Below, one piece after another: positions 8,010-17,631 of a stretch of 64,000 nt of DNA. Source of the DNA: Anaerolineaceae bacterium (lineage in GTDB: Bacteria > Chloroflexota > Anaerolineae > Anaerolineales > Anaerolineaceae); contig PABH01000008.1 in assembly GCA_002702705.1 (NCBI GenBank), forward strand, positions 1 through 64,000, read 5' to 3'. A program made the translations under genes and the position numbers. Each line of letters starts with the position of its first letter. Position 1 is the stretch's first letter. The notes below the pieces were generated by a model, which was not told the origin of the DNA, searched no databases, and saw only the letters and a program-made list of their open reading frames with translations.

Positions 8010-9776
8010 TCACATCGCTTCTGGGGCTGTGATGCCCAGCAAAGCCAAACTGTTTTTAACAGCCTGACGAGTTGCAAATACAAGGCGCAAACGCGCACTA
8101 CGCACCGGTTCTTCGACCTTTAAGACCGGGCACTGGTTATAAAACTCATTAAATCGTTTTGCTAATTCATAAGCATAGGTCGTAATCTGGATTGTGCGCA
8201 TTTCATTTGCTGCACGCTCCACTTCTTGCGGAAATCGAGAAATCATATCAATCAGTTCAACTTCAATTGGTGCCATATCATAAACCGGGATGTCCCAGTC
8301 CATTTTTTCCACACCGGCTTTGCGGAGAATGCTGCCCGCCCGCACGTAAGCATATTGAATATATGGGGCAGCCTGTCCATTAAAGTCCAAAGCGCTTTCC
8401 CAATCAAAGGTGACAATTTTCGCATTTTCACGCGCTTGCATCGGGTACTTGATGGCACCAATACCGATAGCACGTGCAATTTCACGATTCTTTTCTTCAC
8501 TCAGATCAGGGTTTTTCTGTTTTACGACTTCATAAGCACGGTTTGTGGCTTCACTAATCAGGTCTTCTAATAATACCACTGTCCCTTCCCGAGAAGCCAT
8601 CACCACATTTCCTGGCAAACTCACCAATTCATAAGGGATATGTTCACATTTTTTTGCCCAGTCATAACCCAAGATTTCCATCGTTTTAAATATCTGTTGG
8701 AAATGCAGCGATTGGCGCACATCCACTACGTAATAGGACTTGCTGAGGTCTGGATAATCTTCAAACTTTTGTTTACTGAGTGCAAGATCTTCTGTGGCAT
8801 ATAAAGCGGTACCATCAGACCTTAAAACCACCAATACCCTGTATTTATCTTTGTTTAACCCCAGAACTTCATCGATTTTCACGATGACAGCCCCATCCGG
8901 ACGTTCATCTTGGGCGATGCCTTTATCAATCAAGGTTTGCACAATGGCTTTACCCGGTTTTTCCATCTGGCTGTTAAAATAATAACGGTCAAAATGAATA
9001 TTTAGGGTCTCGTACATCTCATAAAAGCCGTTTAACGACCACTGCCGGGTTTCTTGCCACAAGTTAACAATTTCAGGGTCGCCTTGATCCCATAGGGTAT
9101 ACAGCTCACGAATTTCTGCTTCCAATTCCGGGTTTTCTTCCAGACGTTTGGATGCTTCTGCATAAATGCTACCCATCCAGCGGGTGATATCTTCTTCCGG
9201 TTTTTCTCCGGCATGGAAGTTTTTATAACACCACAACCATTTAATCACATGTAATCCCATGTCACCCGGATAATTGGCTCGGACCACATCATATCCGCCA
9301 AATTCCAAAATCCTGCTAAGGGTATCGCCTAAAATAGCACTGCGTAAATGGCCAACATGAAAAGCTTTATGCGTATTCGGTTGCGAAAATTCAACCATCA
9401 CCTGCTGGTTATAAGGTTGGTGGCGTCCAAAATTTTCTTTTTCGGTAAATACGGCTTCCAATACCCGCCGTGTATATTCGTTTTGAGAAAAATAAAGATT
9501 TACATAACCCTTTACTGCTTCAACCTTTTCAAATCCTTGCGGGATCCCTAAAAAGTCTACCAATTTCTCGGCCAATTCGGCTGCCCGCTGTGGAACATTT
9601 ATTTTGATCTGCTTTTGGCGTACTTCGGCTGCAGCTAAAGCAAATAAAGAAGTCGAAATTCCCCAATGCCCACTGAAAGGAATCGAATTCCAGGCCACTT
9701 GAATTTCGGGTAAATCTTCCTGATGACAAAATACAATAATGTTTTCTTCAACTTTTTGTCGTTCTAATTCAAACAT
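8010..9776 (-). CDS. argS: arginyl-tRNA synthetase
   Basis: This class I synthetase charges tRNA-Arg. The HIGH motif is HVGH (in HKAFHVGHLRSA) and the KMSKS loop has the degenerate form MASREG, as is usual for ArgS. The N-terminal Add1 domain (about 1-105) and C-terminal DALR anticodon domain (about 460-588, ending in the conserved ITAPEAM-like tail) are complete. Length is 588 aa. It is followed at 40 bases by the GTPase gene and has no obvious terminator of its own, so the two may share a transcript. Confidence 0.97.
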   Translation of the reverse strand: MFELERQKVEENIIVFCHQEDLPEIQVAWNSIPFSGHWGISTSLFALAAAEVRQKQIKINVPQRAAELAEKLVDFLGIPQGFEKVEAVKGYVNLYFSQNEYTRRVLEAVFTEKENFGRHQPYNQQVMVEFSQPNTHKAFHVGHLRSAILGDTLSRILEFGGYDVVRANYPGDMGLHVIKWLWCYKNFHAGEKPEEDITRWMGSIYAEASKRLEENPELEAEIRELYTLWDQGDPEIVNLWQETRQWSLNGFYEMYETLNIHFDRYYFNSQMEKPGKAIVQTLIDKGIAQDERPDGAVIVKIDEVLGLNKDKYRVLVVLRSDGTALYATEDLALSKQKFEDYPDLSKSYYVVDVRQSLHFQQIFKTMEILGYDWAKKCEHIPYELVSLPGNVVMASREGTVVLLEDLISEATNRAYEVVKQKNPDLSEEKNREIARAIGIGAIKYPMQARENAKIVTFDWESALDFNGQAAPYIQYAYVRAGSILRKAGVEKMDWDIPVYDMAPIEVELIDMISRFPQEVERAANEMRTIQITTYAYELAKRFNEFYNQCPVLKVEEPVRSARLRLVFATRQAVKNSLALLGITAPEAM

Positions 9777-9943
9777 ACAATCACCTAAGGTTTAATTGCG
9801 GGTTCTTTCACCCGATAGGATTATAACATTAAGGGGATAAAGAATTGCAAAAAAGCAGGTTAAGCTACAAACCAGATTTTTTCAATAAAACCAAAATTCC
9901 TTGTGTTTCTTCGTTTTCCTTATTGTTTTGAATTTAACCCAAA

Positions 9944-9967
9944 AGCGAGAGAATATTCTCTCTCGCT
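9944..9967 (-). terminator. terminator of rpsT
   Basis: AGCGAGAGA and TCTCTCGCT pair over 9 bp around a 6-base loop. On minus the stem is followed by TTTT. It sits about 30 bases beyond the rpsT stop codon. Confidence 0.75.
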
Positions 9968-9997
9968 CGCGGTTTTTGTTTTGGTAGAATAAAAAGC

Positions 9998-10273
9998 TTA
10001 TTCGCTTGCGGCTTGCATGGCTGCAAACTGTTTCATCAAGCGGCTTTTACGTCGGGCGGCATTGTTTTTATGGATGATCTTTTTTTCCGCGGCTTTATCC
10101 AAAGCTTTGACAGCTACTTTTACATATTCAGCAGCTTTTTCTTTATCACCCGATTCAATTGCCACACGTGCCTTATTTACAAAGGTACGGGCACTCCCGC
10201 GGAATACACGATTGTGTAATCGGCGCTTTTCATTCTGTTTGTTACGTTTTATTGCAGATTTAATATTAGCCAA
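9998..10273 (-). CDS. rpsT: 30S ribosomal protein S20
   Basis: The small primary 16S-binding protein S20 is a basic three-helix bundle. The sequence has the canonical start ANIKSAIKR, then RRLHNR and the C-terminal KNNAARRKSRL. I place the start at TTG 10273, giving 91 aa. That yields the standard N-terminus, and GGAGG lies 5 bases upstream. The upstream in-frame TTG (10285) overlaps that ribosome site and would add four non-family residues. A non-ATG start is a common device in rpsT, where it limits translation. The gene is monocistronic, with a hairpin downstream. Confidence 0.97.
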   Translation of the reverse strand: MANIKSAIKRNKQNEKRRLHNRVFRGSARTFVNKARVAIESGDKEKAAEYVKVAVKALDKAAEKKIIHKNNAARRKSRLMKQFAAMQAASE

Positions 10274-10474
10274 AATTTCCTCCAATTCACCTATACAGAA
10301 AAATATTTAATTCTGAGAAAGGGAACTGTGTCCAAAAAATTACTTACGAAGGGCAGCGGGCCAATTATACCAGATTCATCAAAAATGTGAAGAGATTTTG
10401 TGAATAGATTGATCTTTCAATCAGAACCGCCAAAAAATCCAGTTTACTTATCGCTACGCCATACTTCCCGGACT

Positions 10475-10705
10475 TTAATCCCCCACCACTGCTGCTTCTT
10501 TTTTTAATTGTGCTTTTTTATCTGAGAATTTCATGCGAATTGTATTTAATATAATGATCACAACCAAAAGAACAATCCGATAAATCGGTTTAACCGGTAA
10601 AAACAGGCCGACAGAAAGGATGATTAATCCAACAACAGTATGAGCCAACAAATTTTTCCAGTCTTTTAAATAAGTCCAAATAAAAGCCAATGTTTTCTTA
10701 ATCAT
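10475..10705 (-). CDS. small two-helix membrane protein
   Basis: A 76-aa protein with two hydrophobic segments (about residues 18-36 and 40-58), a short loop with KPIYR between them and a charged lysine-rich tail. I recognise no family. It lies 48 bases downstream of the PadR regulator on the same strand and is probably in its operon. PadR repressors usually control a neighbouring membrane or transport gene, so this protein is a likely target. Confidence 0.6.
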   Translation of the reverse strand: MIKKTLAFIWTYLKDWKNLLAHTVVGLIILSVGLFLPVKPIYRIVLLVVIIILNTIRMKFSDKKAQLKKEAAVVGD

Positions 10706-10753
10706 TAATGATGGTCTCCTTGTTTGTTCGTTATGTTATTTGCTTTCGAGTGT

Positions 10754-11272
10754 TTAATTATTTGAACCGTTTAAATTTAATCGGTTAATAATGTCATCAA
10801 TCCATACCCGTTCTGTTTCTAGATGTCGAAATTGATGGTCAAACATCATCTGAAAGTCCGTTTGATGTTTTTTGCTTTCCTTCAGTTTCTCTTCTTGCTG
10901 CAGAACCAATTTTCTCCGTTTTGATAATAATTCTTTTAATTCTTCTTGAGGTAATGTCTCTAAAAAGGCAAAACTTACCAAACCAGATTTCTGTTCAGGG
11001 TGATACTCTGACAAACTCATTCGAAGAATTTTTTGAAAATAAAGTTCCCCTTGGGTCGTTATGGTAAACATTTTTCTTGGAGGATGGTTACCGGAATATT
11101 CTTCCCGAAAAACAATATATCCCTCATCCGCCATTTTGCTTAACAAACGGTAAGCAGTTGCTCTGGTTATATTCACAACCACATTAAAATGTGAATCGAT
11201 CAATTCATTGATCTGGTATCCATATAATTCTGAATTTCGAATTAAACCCAACAGAAATAACTCTTTTTCCAA
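10754..11272 (-). CDS. PadR family transcriptional regulator
   Basis: The N-terminal winged helix (about 1-80) has the family pattern ELFLLGLIRNSELYGYQI with recognition helix TRATAYRLLSKM and wing EEYSGNHPPRKMFTIT. The C-terminal half is a predicted coiled-coil dimer domain (about 105-165). It starts at TTG 11272 with GGAG 8 bases upstream; the first LeuGly motif fits the family only from this start. PadR proteins repress their own operon and respond to small hydrophobic ligands. The ligand here is unknown. Confidence 0.88.
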   Translation of the reverse strand: MEKELFLLGLIRNSELYGYQINELIDSHFNVVVNITRATAYRLLSKMADEGYIVFREEYSGNHPPRKMFTITTQGELYFQKILRMSLSEYHPEQKSGLVSFAFLETLPQEELKELLSKRRKLVLQQEEKLKESKKHQTDFQMMFDHQFRHLETERVWIDDIINRLNLNGSNN

Positions 11273-11366
11273 AACTCTATCTCCATAGTTACAAACTGAC
11301 TATTCTTATATTAGACTAGAAAATTATACAAAGCTATATTAAAAATTGTCAAGCCAAATGATAAAT

Positions 11367-12623
11367 TTAGGGAATTTTATCTGACAAATTACAATACCAA
11401 ATAAACCAGGATAAATAAAAGGTTCCGGTTAACATCGTTAAAACAGTAATCACAAATCCTGCTTTTGTGTATTCCCAGAAACTGATCGTTATCCGCCATC
11501 TGGATGCGATTTCAGCAACAATCAAGTTAGCTACTGATCCAAGCAATGTTAAATTTCCGGCAAATGTAGCGGCCATTGCTAAGGTTATCCAGCCCGCATG
11601 TGGGTTAGACAACAATGCAATCACCGGCCTAAATAACAACACGGCTGGCACATTGGATACCAAATTACTTAATATAAGCGTAGATAGTGATAGTGGCCAA
11701 ACCCCCATATTTGAATTTATTTTTAGGAAATCAAAAATCAACATCGTAACCCCATTTGTTTCCAAAACACCACTTAAGATAAATAATCCGGAAAAAAACA
11801 CCAAAAGTCCCCAATCAAATTCAGCAAAAACTAGGTGCGGTTGTGTTCTTCTGGTAAGTAGAAGGACACAAGCTGCCAAAAATGAAGCCAAAGCAATGGG
11901 GACTCCCGCCATAAAAGCAATTAATAATCCGGTTACAACAACCAGGGTTTTTGTTAACATCCATTGGTTAACCGGTTGATTTTTTTCTTCAACAGGAAAA
12001 AATTTTTCTGCTTGAAACTCAACCTTATAAAAGCGAGTGATCACAAACCAAATAATTACCATTCCGATTATGGCGATAGGCAAAAGCGTAATTGCAAAAT
12101 CAAGATAAGAAATTCCTGATGATATACCAATGATCATATTTTGAGGATTTCCGGTTAAAGTAAATACCGACCCTACATTAACGGCAGTGGCTAGGGCAAT
12201 TAGATAAGGTAATGGGTTTCTGCGTAAAGCTAGTGTGGTTTCAATAATTAATGGTGTAAATACCAAACAAATTGTATCGTTTAAAAACAAAGCACTTAAT
12301 ATCCCGCCAATTAAGATTTCTAGTGCTAAAAATAAGCGGGGCGTTCGAGCCGTCTTTAATAAAAACTTGCTGGCTAAATCAAAAAAGCCTGCAAATTTTA
12401 GATTTGCATTAATAATCATCATACTAAAGAGTAAGATAAGGGTATCAAAATCAAGATAATCCGGAAGTTTTTGAAATTCAAGTTGGTTAAAAACCAATAA
12501 CGCACCGACACCAACCAAAGCAACCGTTGCTCGATTTGATTTAAGGAACGGCCAACGGCCAATAGCAATGCCAGTATATGTAATTCCAACAATAATAAGT
12601 GTAACCCAAGGGTTCAGATTCAT
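11367..12623 (-). CDS. SLC13/ArsB-superfamily ion transporter
   Basis: The 418-aa protein has about 10-11 hydrophobic helices arranged as two inverted halves. The signature loops are FLNDTICLVFTP with GNPQNMIIG in the first half and NLVSNVPAVLL with GSVANLIV in the second. These are characteristic of the ArsB/NhaD/SLC13 ion-transporter superfamily, whose members carry anions such as arsenite, phosphate, sulfate or dicarboxylates, or exchange Na+ and H+. The substrate cannot be assigned from motif alone. No arsenic-resistance gene is nearby, so ArsB is not favoured. The gene lies between pgk and padR, with a terminator after pgk. Confidence 0.8.
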   Translation of the reverse strand: MNLNPWVTLIIVGITYTGIAIGRWPFLKSNRATVALVGVGALLVFNQLEFQKLPDYLDFDTLILLFSMMIINANLKFAGFFDLASKFLLKTARTPRLFLALEILIGGILSALFLNDTICLVFTPLIIETTLALRRNPLPYLIALATAVNVGSVFTLTGNPQNMIIGISSGISYLDFAITLLPIAIIGMVIIWFVITRFYKVEFQAEKFFPVEEKNQPVNQWMLTKTLVVVTGLLIAFMAGVPIALASFLAACVLLLTRRTQPHLVFAEFDWGLLVFFSGLFILSGVLETNGVTMLIFDFLKINSNMGVWPLSLSTLILSNLVSNVPAVLLFRPVIALLSNPHAGWITLAMAATFAGNLTLLGSVANLIVAEIASRWRITISFWEYTKAGFVITVLTMLTGTFYLSWFIWYCNLSDKIP

Positions 12624-12651
12624 TCGTTTGTTCGCGTTCTCCTAAAAAAAT

Positions 12652-12680
12652 TACAGCAGCCAATTAAATTGACTGCTGTA
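12652..12680 (-). terminator. terminator of pgk
   Basis: TACAGCAG (12652-12659) and CTGCTGTA (12673-12680) pair and extend inward through AATT with one G-U. On minus a run of seven T follows. It separates pgk from the transporter gene. Confidence 0.85.
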
Positions 12681-12706
12681 GTAAATATACGGAGATAAAA
12701 TTGTTG

Positions 12707-13882
12707 TTATTTGTCTTGTAATGCTGCCAAACCGGGTAATTCTTTGCCTTCTAACATTTCCAAAGAAGCACCACCACCGGTAGAAATATGATCCACCTGA
12801 TCTGCTAAACCGGATTGATTAATGGCCGCAACAGAATCACCGCCGCCAATAATTGATACAGCATCAGAAGCGGCAACTGCTTTTGCAATGCCGAATGTAC
12901 CTTTTGCAAAGTTTGGCATTTCAAATACACCCATGGGGCCATTCCACACCACAGTTCCAGCCTTACTGATCACCTTTCCGTAATTCTCCACGGTTTCCGG
13001 ACCAATATCTAAAATGCGCCATCCTTCCGGGATCGGGCCAACCCCCATCACCTTCACATTGGCTTCATTATCAAAGGCATCCGCGATAACAACATCCACT
13101 GGTAAACGGAGTTTATCACCAGCTTTATCCAATAAGGTGCGGGCTGTATCTAATGCTTCTTCTTCAACCAAAGAATCCGCAACCGGATAACCCTGGGCTT
13201 TAAAGAAAGTATTAGCCATTCCCCCGCCAATTAATACGGCGTCTGCTTTAACCAATAAGTTATCAATCACACCGATCTTATCACTAATTTTTGCACCACC
13301 CATGATCGCAACAAAGGGTCGTGTTGGTTCGGCAACGGCTGCACCTAAATATTTAATTTCTTTTTCCAACAAAAATCCAGCTGCCGCGGGCAAATAGTGC
13401 GTCACACCTTCGGTGGAAGCATGGGCACGGTGGGCACTGCCAAATGCATCATTGACATACAAATCCGCCAAAGAAGCCATTTGTTTTGCAAATTCCGGAT
13501 CATTTTTCTTTTCTTCTTTGTGGAAGCGAGTATTTTCCAATACCAGAATTTGACCGGGTTTTAACGCGTTGGCGGCGGCTTCTGCTTTTGGTCCAACACA
13601 ATCTTCCGCAAAGGAAACCGGTGCGTCGACCAAACCTGATAAATAATCAGCCACGGGGCGTAAAGAAAATTGAATGTCTTCAGCTGTTTTTGGTCGTCCT
13701 AAATGCGAACACAAAATAACTGCGGCATGATGTTCTAATAGATAATTAATGGTCGGTAACGCAGCCTGTATACGGGTATCATCGCCAACTTTGCCTTCTT
13801 TAATCGGCACATTAAAATCAACCCGAACCAGAACCCGTTTCCCATCGACATCAAAATCGGTAACGACTTTTTTATTAAACAT
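12707..13882 (-). CDS. pgk: phosphoglycerate kinase
   Basis: Pgk interconverts 1,3-bisphosphoglycerate plus ADP and 3-phosphoglycerate plus ATP in the cytoplasm. The N-terminal substrate site RVDFNVP, the HLGRPK segment, [23 protein letters not shown] and the C-terminal nucleotide site GGGDS with [11 protein letters not shown] are all present. Length (391 aa) is normal. It lies downstream of gap on the same strand, with an inverted repeat in the 95-base gap, so the two can be expressed together or apart. Confidence 0.97.
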   Translation of the reverse strand: MFNKKVVTDFDVDGKRVLVRVDFNVPIKEGKVGDDTRIQAALPTINYLLEHHAAVILCSHLGRPKTAEDIQFSLRPVADYLSGLVDAPVSFAEDCVGPKAEAAANALKPGQILVLENTRFHKEEKKNDPEFAKQMASLADLYVNDAFGSAHRAHASTEGVTHYLPAAAGFLLEKEIKYLGAAVAEPTRPFVAIMGGAKISDKIGVIDNLLVKADAVLIGGGMANTFFKAQGYPVADSLVEEEALDTARTLLDKAGDKLRLPVDVVIADAFDNEANVKVMGVGPIPEGWRILDIGPETVENYGKVISKAGTVVWNGPMGVFEMPNFAKGTFGIAKAVAASDAVSIIGGGDSVAAINQSGLADQVDHISTGGGASLEMLEGKELPGLAALQDK

Positions 13883-13908
13883 AGTTTACTCCATCATCGA
13901 GATAAAAA

Positions 13909-13950
13909 TAATGCGTAACGAGCAGGAGTAATCCAACCAGTTACGCATTA
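13909..13950 (-). terminator. inverted repeat / terminator after gap
   Basis: TAATGCGTAAC (13909-13919) and GTTACGCATTA (13940-13950) are perfect complements around a 20-base loop. On minus the stem is followed by TTTTTATC. It may attenuate read-through from gap into pgk. The long loop makes it weaker than the others here. Confidence 0.6.
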
Positions 13951-13977
13951 CAAACAATCTAACCTCTGTTCTTCAAC

Positions 13978-15084
<1,107 letters not shown>

Positions 15085-15096
15085 TCACAATCTGGC

Positions 15097-16431
15097 CTAC
15101 TTGTCTAGAGAAATGATAGGCCCTGTGCGCTCATAGAACAAATCCATAATCGTATCGGCTAACTTATTGGAATCGTGCCGCCATGGTGCTTCTTCATCCA
15201 CCAGATTCGCCTGATAAACCGGATGTGTTTCTTTTAATTCATCTTCAACGCACACATAATTAATCGCTTCCGGTAACTCAGTGTAACAATTATCATTACA
15301 AACCACAAAGTCAAATATATTGTTGCCAGTATATTTTTCCACTTCACGAACATGATCTCCGCATGTATACCCATCGGTTTCACCAGGCTGCGTAGCCACA
15401 TTACTGACAAAAAACTTCAAACCCCGGCTGGCCCGTAAAGCTTCACCGATATCCGGCACCAATAAATTTGGTAATAAGCTGGTATATAAACTTCCAGGAC
15501 CCACGATAACCAAATCCGCATTTAACAAGGCTTGAATCGTGGGCGGATAAGCCAGCGGATTATTGGGTTCCAGCCAGACTCGCTTCACTTCTCCAGCTGC
15601 TTTAGGAATTTCGCTCTCCCCTTTAATCCGAACTAGTTTATTTTCTTCCCTTAAAAATACTTCTGCCACAAGGCGAACATCATGCAGCGTAGAGGGTAAA
15701 ACTTTTCCTTGAACAGCCAAAACCCGTCCCGATTCCGCTACCGCTTCTTCAAAGCTGCCGGTGATATCTGTCAGGGCAGTGATTAATAAGTTTCCTAAGG
15801 AATGTCCATTTAACCCGGCTCCCTCGCCAAAGCGATATTGAAAAACCTGGGTCATCAACTCTTCATCCCGCGACAATGCTGTCAAACAGTTACGAATATC
15901 TCCGGGAGGTAAAACACCCATTTTACGCCGCAACTCACCAGAGGAGCCCCCATCATCGGCCACGGTCACAATAGCAGTAATATTGGAAGAATGTTTTCGT
16001 AATCCTCGTAGGAGAGCCGATAATCCGGTACCGCCGCCAATCACAACAATCTTAGCCCCTTTTTCCAATCGTTGAAAACTACTGATGGTATCAAAAAGAT
16101 GTTTTCCAGGCCGCATATAGGGGCGCAGCAAAACCCGGTTGATTCCCCACACCCCTACGATAACCAAAAGAATACCACCCAATGCAAACACAACCGCTCG
16201 AATAGGTCTCGCTAAAAATCGCAGTGAGAGAGCGGAAACCAAAGGTAAGTACCAGGTATCGGGTGAAGAACGGTAGACTTCAATTAATACAACCGCAAAA
16301 GCCAGACCCAATAAAGTAGTGCCTAATATAATGATCAATCCCCAACGTTTAAACCCCAAACCTGGAGCAAACCAGCGTAAGGCAGATTTAATCCATGCAT
16401 ATATTCTCTTAAAAACAGATTTTGACTGCAT
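15097..16431 (-). CDS. yvcK: YvcK/CofD-like gluconeogenesis factor, membrane-anchored
   Basis: The C-terminal about 320 residues are the CofD-like fold of YvcK, with GGGTGLSALLRGL, TVADDGGSSGELR and GDIRNCL motifs. By family knowledge YvcK binds UDP-sugars and is needed for growth on gluconeogenic carbon and for wall homeostasis. About 110 residues are added at the N-terminus, with two hydrophobic segments (about 28-55 and 75-100), which tie the protein to the membrane. This extension is common in Chloroflexota and Actinobacteria-type homologues but absent from Bacillus YvcK. I chose ATG 16431 (444 aa); a TTG 33 bases upstream is possible, and neither has a clear ribosome site. Confidence 0.9.
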   Translation of the reverse strand: MQSKSVFKRIYAWIKSALRWFAPGLGFKRWGLIIILGTTLLGLAFAVVLIEVYRSSPDTWYLPLVSALSLRFLARPIRAVVFALGGILLVIVGVWGINRVLLRPYMRPGKHLFDTISSFQRLEKGAKIVVIGGGTGLSALLRGLRKHSSNITAIVTVADDGGSSGELRRKMGVLPPGDIRNCLTALSRDEELMTQVFQYRFGEGAGLNGHSLGNLLITALTDITGSFEEAVAESGRVLAVQGKVLPSTLHDVRLVAEVFLREENKLVRIKGESEIPKAAGEVKRVWLEPNNPLAYPPTIQALLNADLVIVGPGSLYTSLLPNLLVPDIGEALRASRGLKFFVSNVATQPGETDGYTCGDHVREVEKYTGNNIFDFVVCNDNCYTELPEAINYVCVEDELKETHPVYQANLVDEEAPWRHDSNKLADTIMDLFYERTGPIISLDK

Positions 16432-16624
16432 TGTGATTGAATCATAATTCGCTTTAAGACACAAGTCAACCAGGTCATTTTAAGAATTGATATCCAAACA
16501 AGGGCATTTTGTACGATCGATTTCAGGTCATACAAAACCCTTTATCTAAAAAACTAATTTGTTACAATGATAGATAAAGCAACGATATATATTACAAAAT
16601 AATATAAAAAACAGGAAGGGAATA

Positions 16625-17113
16625 ATGTACGAAAAAAGTATTGAATTGTTGAATCAAACCATTGGAGATGAGCTGACCGCGGTTCATCAATATATGTATT
16701 TTCATTTTCACTGCGAAGATCAAGGATATGAACTCCTATCCAGCCTATTTAAACGAATAGCACTGGTGGAAATGCAGCATGTAGAACGCTGCGCTGAACG
16801 AATTTTATTCCTGAAGGGTGATGTGGAAATGGCACTTTCCCGTCCAGTGAAAAAAATTCATGATGTGAAAGAAATGCTGGAAGAATCACGAAAAATTGAA
16901 CAAGACAGCATCATAAAATACAATAAATTTGCAAACGAATGTTCGGCTCACACTGATTCCGGATCAAAAAATGTATTTGAGAGCTTGGTCAGTGAAGAAG
17001 AACTGCATTACGATGATTACGATTTAGAAATGGATAAGATCAATAAGTTTGGAGAACACTACCTGGCATTACAATCCATCGAAAGTAGTAAGGGCGAACC
17101 AGTACAAGCATAA
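16625..17113 (+). CDS. bfr: bacterioferritin
   Basis: A 24-mer iron-storage ferritin of the heme-binding class. The ferroxidase ligands are all found with the E. coli spacing: Glu16, Glu49, His52, Glu92, Glu125 and His128. The heme ligand Met50 is also present (VEMQH). Length is 162 aa, and AGGAAGGG precedes the ATG. It is divergent from yvcK across about 190 bases that hold no other gene. No bacterioferritin-associated ferredoxin is next to it. Downstream lies a block of structured repeats. Confidence 0.95.
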   Translation: MYEKSIELLNQTIGDELTAVHQYMYFHFHCEDQGYELLSSLFKRIALVEMQHVERCAERILFLKGDVEMALSRPVKKIHDVKEMLEESRKIEQDSIIKYNKFANECSAHTDSGSKNVFESLVSEEELHYDDYDLEMDKINKFGEHYLALQSIESSKGEPVQA

Positions 17114-17143
17114 ATTTACCGGTCTTAAGATTTATACGAACTC

Positions 17144-17199
17144 AAAATCCAGGTTTTGGGTGAAGAGATTTTCTTTGTCCAAAATCGGTTTTTGGTCTT
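17144..17199 (+). repeat. short degenerate copy of the CCGAGAT repeat
   Basis: It begins AAAATCCAGGTTTTGGGTGAA, cut here to the family start, and ends AAAATCGGTTTTTGGTCTT. These match the two ends of the 134-bp repeats that follow, but the middle is missing. Confidence 0.45.
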
Positions 17200-17215
17200 A
17201 AATTTTTAAGCAGAG

Positions 17216-17349
17216 CTCGAGAGCGAGACGGTACCAAAACCGAGATTTTGGGTGAAACGACACGAGTTAATCGAATACTGCTTGATCTTATGATTGCTGC
17301 TTAAGCAAAGTATCATCTCGGTTTTTGCTCTTTTTCCAAAAAACAGATC
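17216..17349 (+). repeat. 134-bp structured repeat, copy 1
   Basis: It starts CTCGAGAGCGAGACGG and contains the arms AAAACCGAGAT (17236-17246) and ATCTCGGTTTT (17315-17325). An inner imperfect hairpin pairs AATACTGCTT with AAGCAAAGTAT. After the outer stem comes TTGCTCTTTTT, so a transcript would fold into a long hairpin ending in a U-rich tail. There is no ORF. An almost equal copy follows at 17425, and the outer ends recur at 35343. It could be a structured RNA, a terminator element or a MITE. Confidence 0.7.
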
Positions 17350-17424
17350 TCGAGATGATACTGCTCAAGAATCTTAAAAGTTCACCAGCCTATCATACAA
17401 ATAATGCTCGCTTTTCCCCAGAAT

Positions 17425-17558
17425 CTCGAGAGCGAGACGGTACCAAAACCGAGATTATGAGTGAAACGACACGAGTTAAACAAATACTGCTTGATCTTAT
17501 ACCCGCTAATTAAGCAAAGTATCATCTCGATTTTTGCTCTTTTTCCAAAAAAAAGATC
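17425..17558 (+). repeat. 134-bp structured repeat, copy 2
   Basis: Same length and order as copy 1, differing at roughly a dozen positions. The outer right arm carries one change (ATCTCGATTTT), which breaks one pair. The inner block AAACGACACGAGTTAA and the TACTGCTTGATCTTAT loop are conserved, so both copies preserve more than the stem. It ends 73 bases before the glucokinase start. Confidence 0.7.
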
Positions 17559-17614
17559 ACGAGACTAAGGGGTTATCTATAACCCAAATTTATGACAAAA
17601 TAAACCCCTCTGTA

Positions 17615-17623
17615 TGCTATAAT
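17615..17623 (+). promoter_or_regulatory. extended -10 promoter of the glucokinase gene
   Basis: TGCTATAAT is a perfect extended -10. Transcription would start at about 17630, within a base or two of the ATG at 17632, and no Shine-Dalgarno lies between. The mRNA is therefore likely leaderless or nearly so. Confidence 0.55.
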
Positions 17624-17631
17624 TTGGATTA

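Noticed and set aside
11467-11979. 170-codon plus-strand frame inside the transporter gene
   Set aside because: Fully antisense to a well-supported membrane protein; no ribosome site; Asn/Lys/Thr-rich composition typical of antisense frames.
11367-12623. Transporter considered as ArsB arsenite pump
   Set aside because: The fold fits, but no arsR, arsC or arsA gene is adjacent and the superfamily covers many ions.
16465-16624. Divergent bfr-yvcK gap considered for a riboswitch or Fur box
   Set aside because: Only a short imperfect TTTTGTA...TACAAAA repeat was seen; no 19-bp Fur-like palindrome and no recognisable aptamer.
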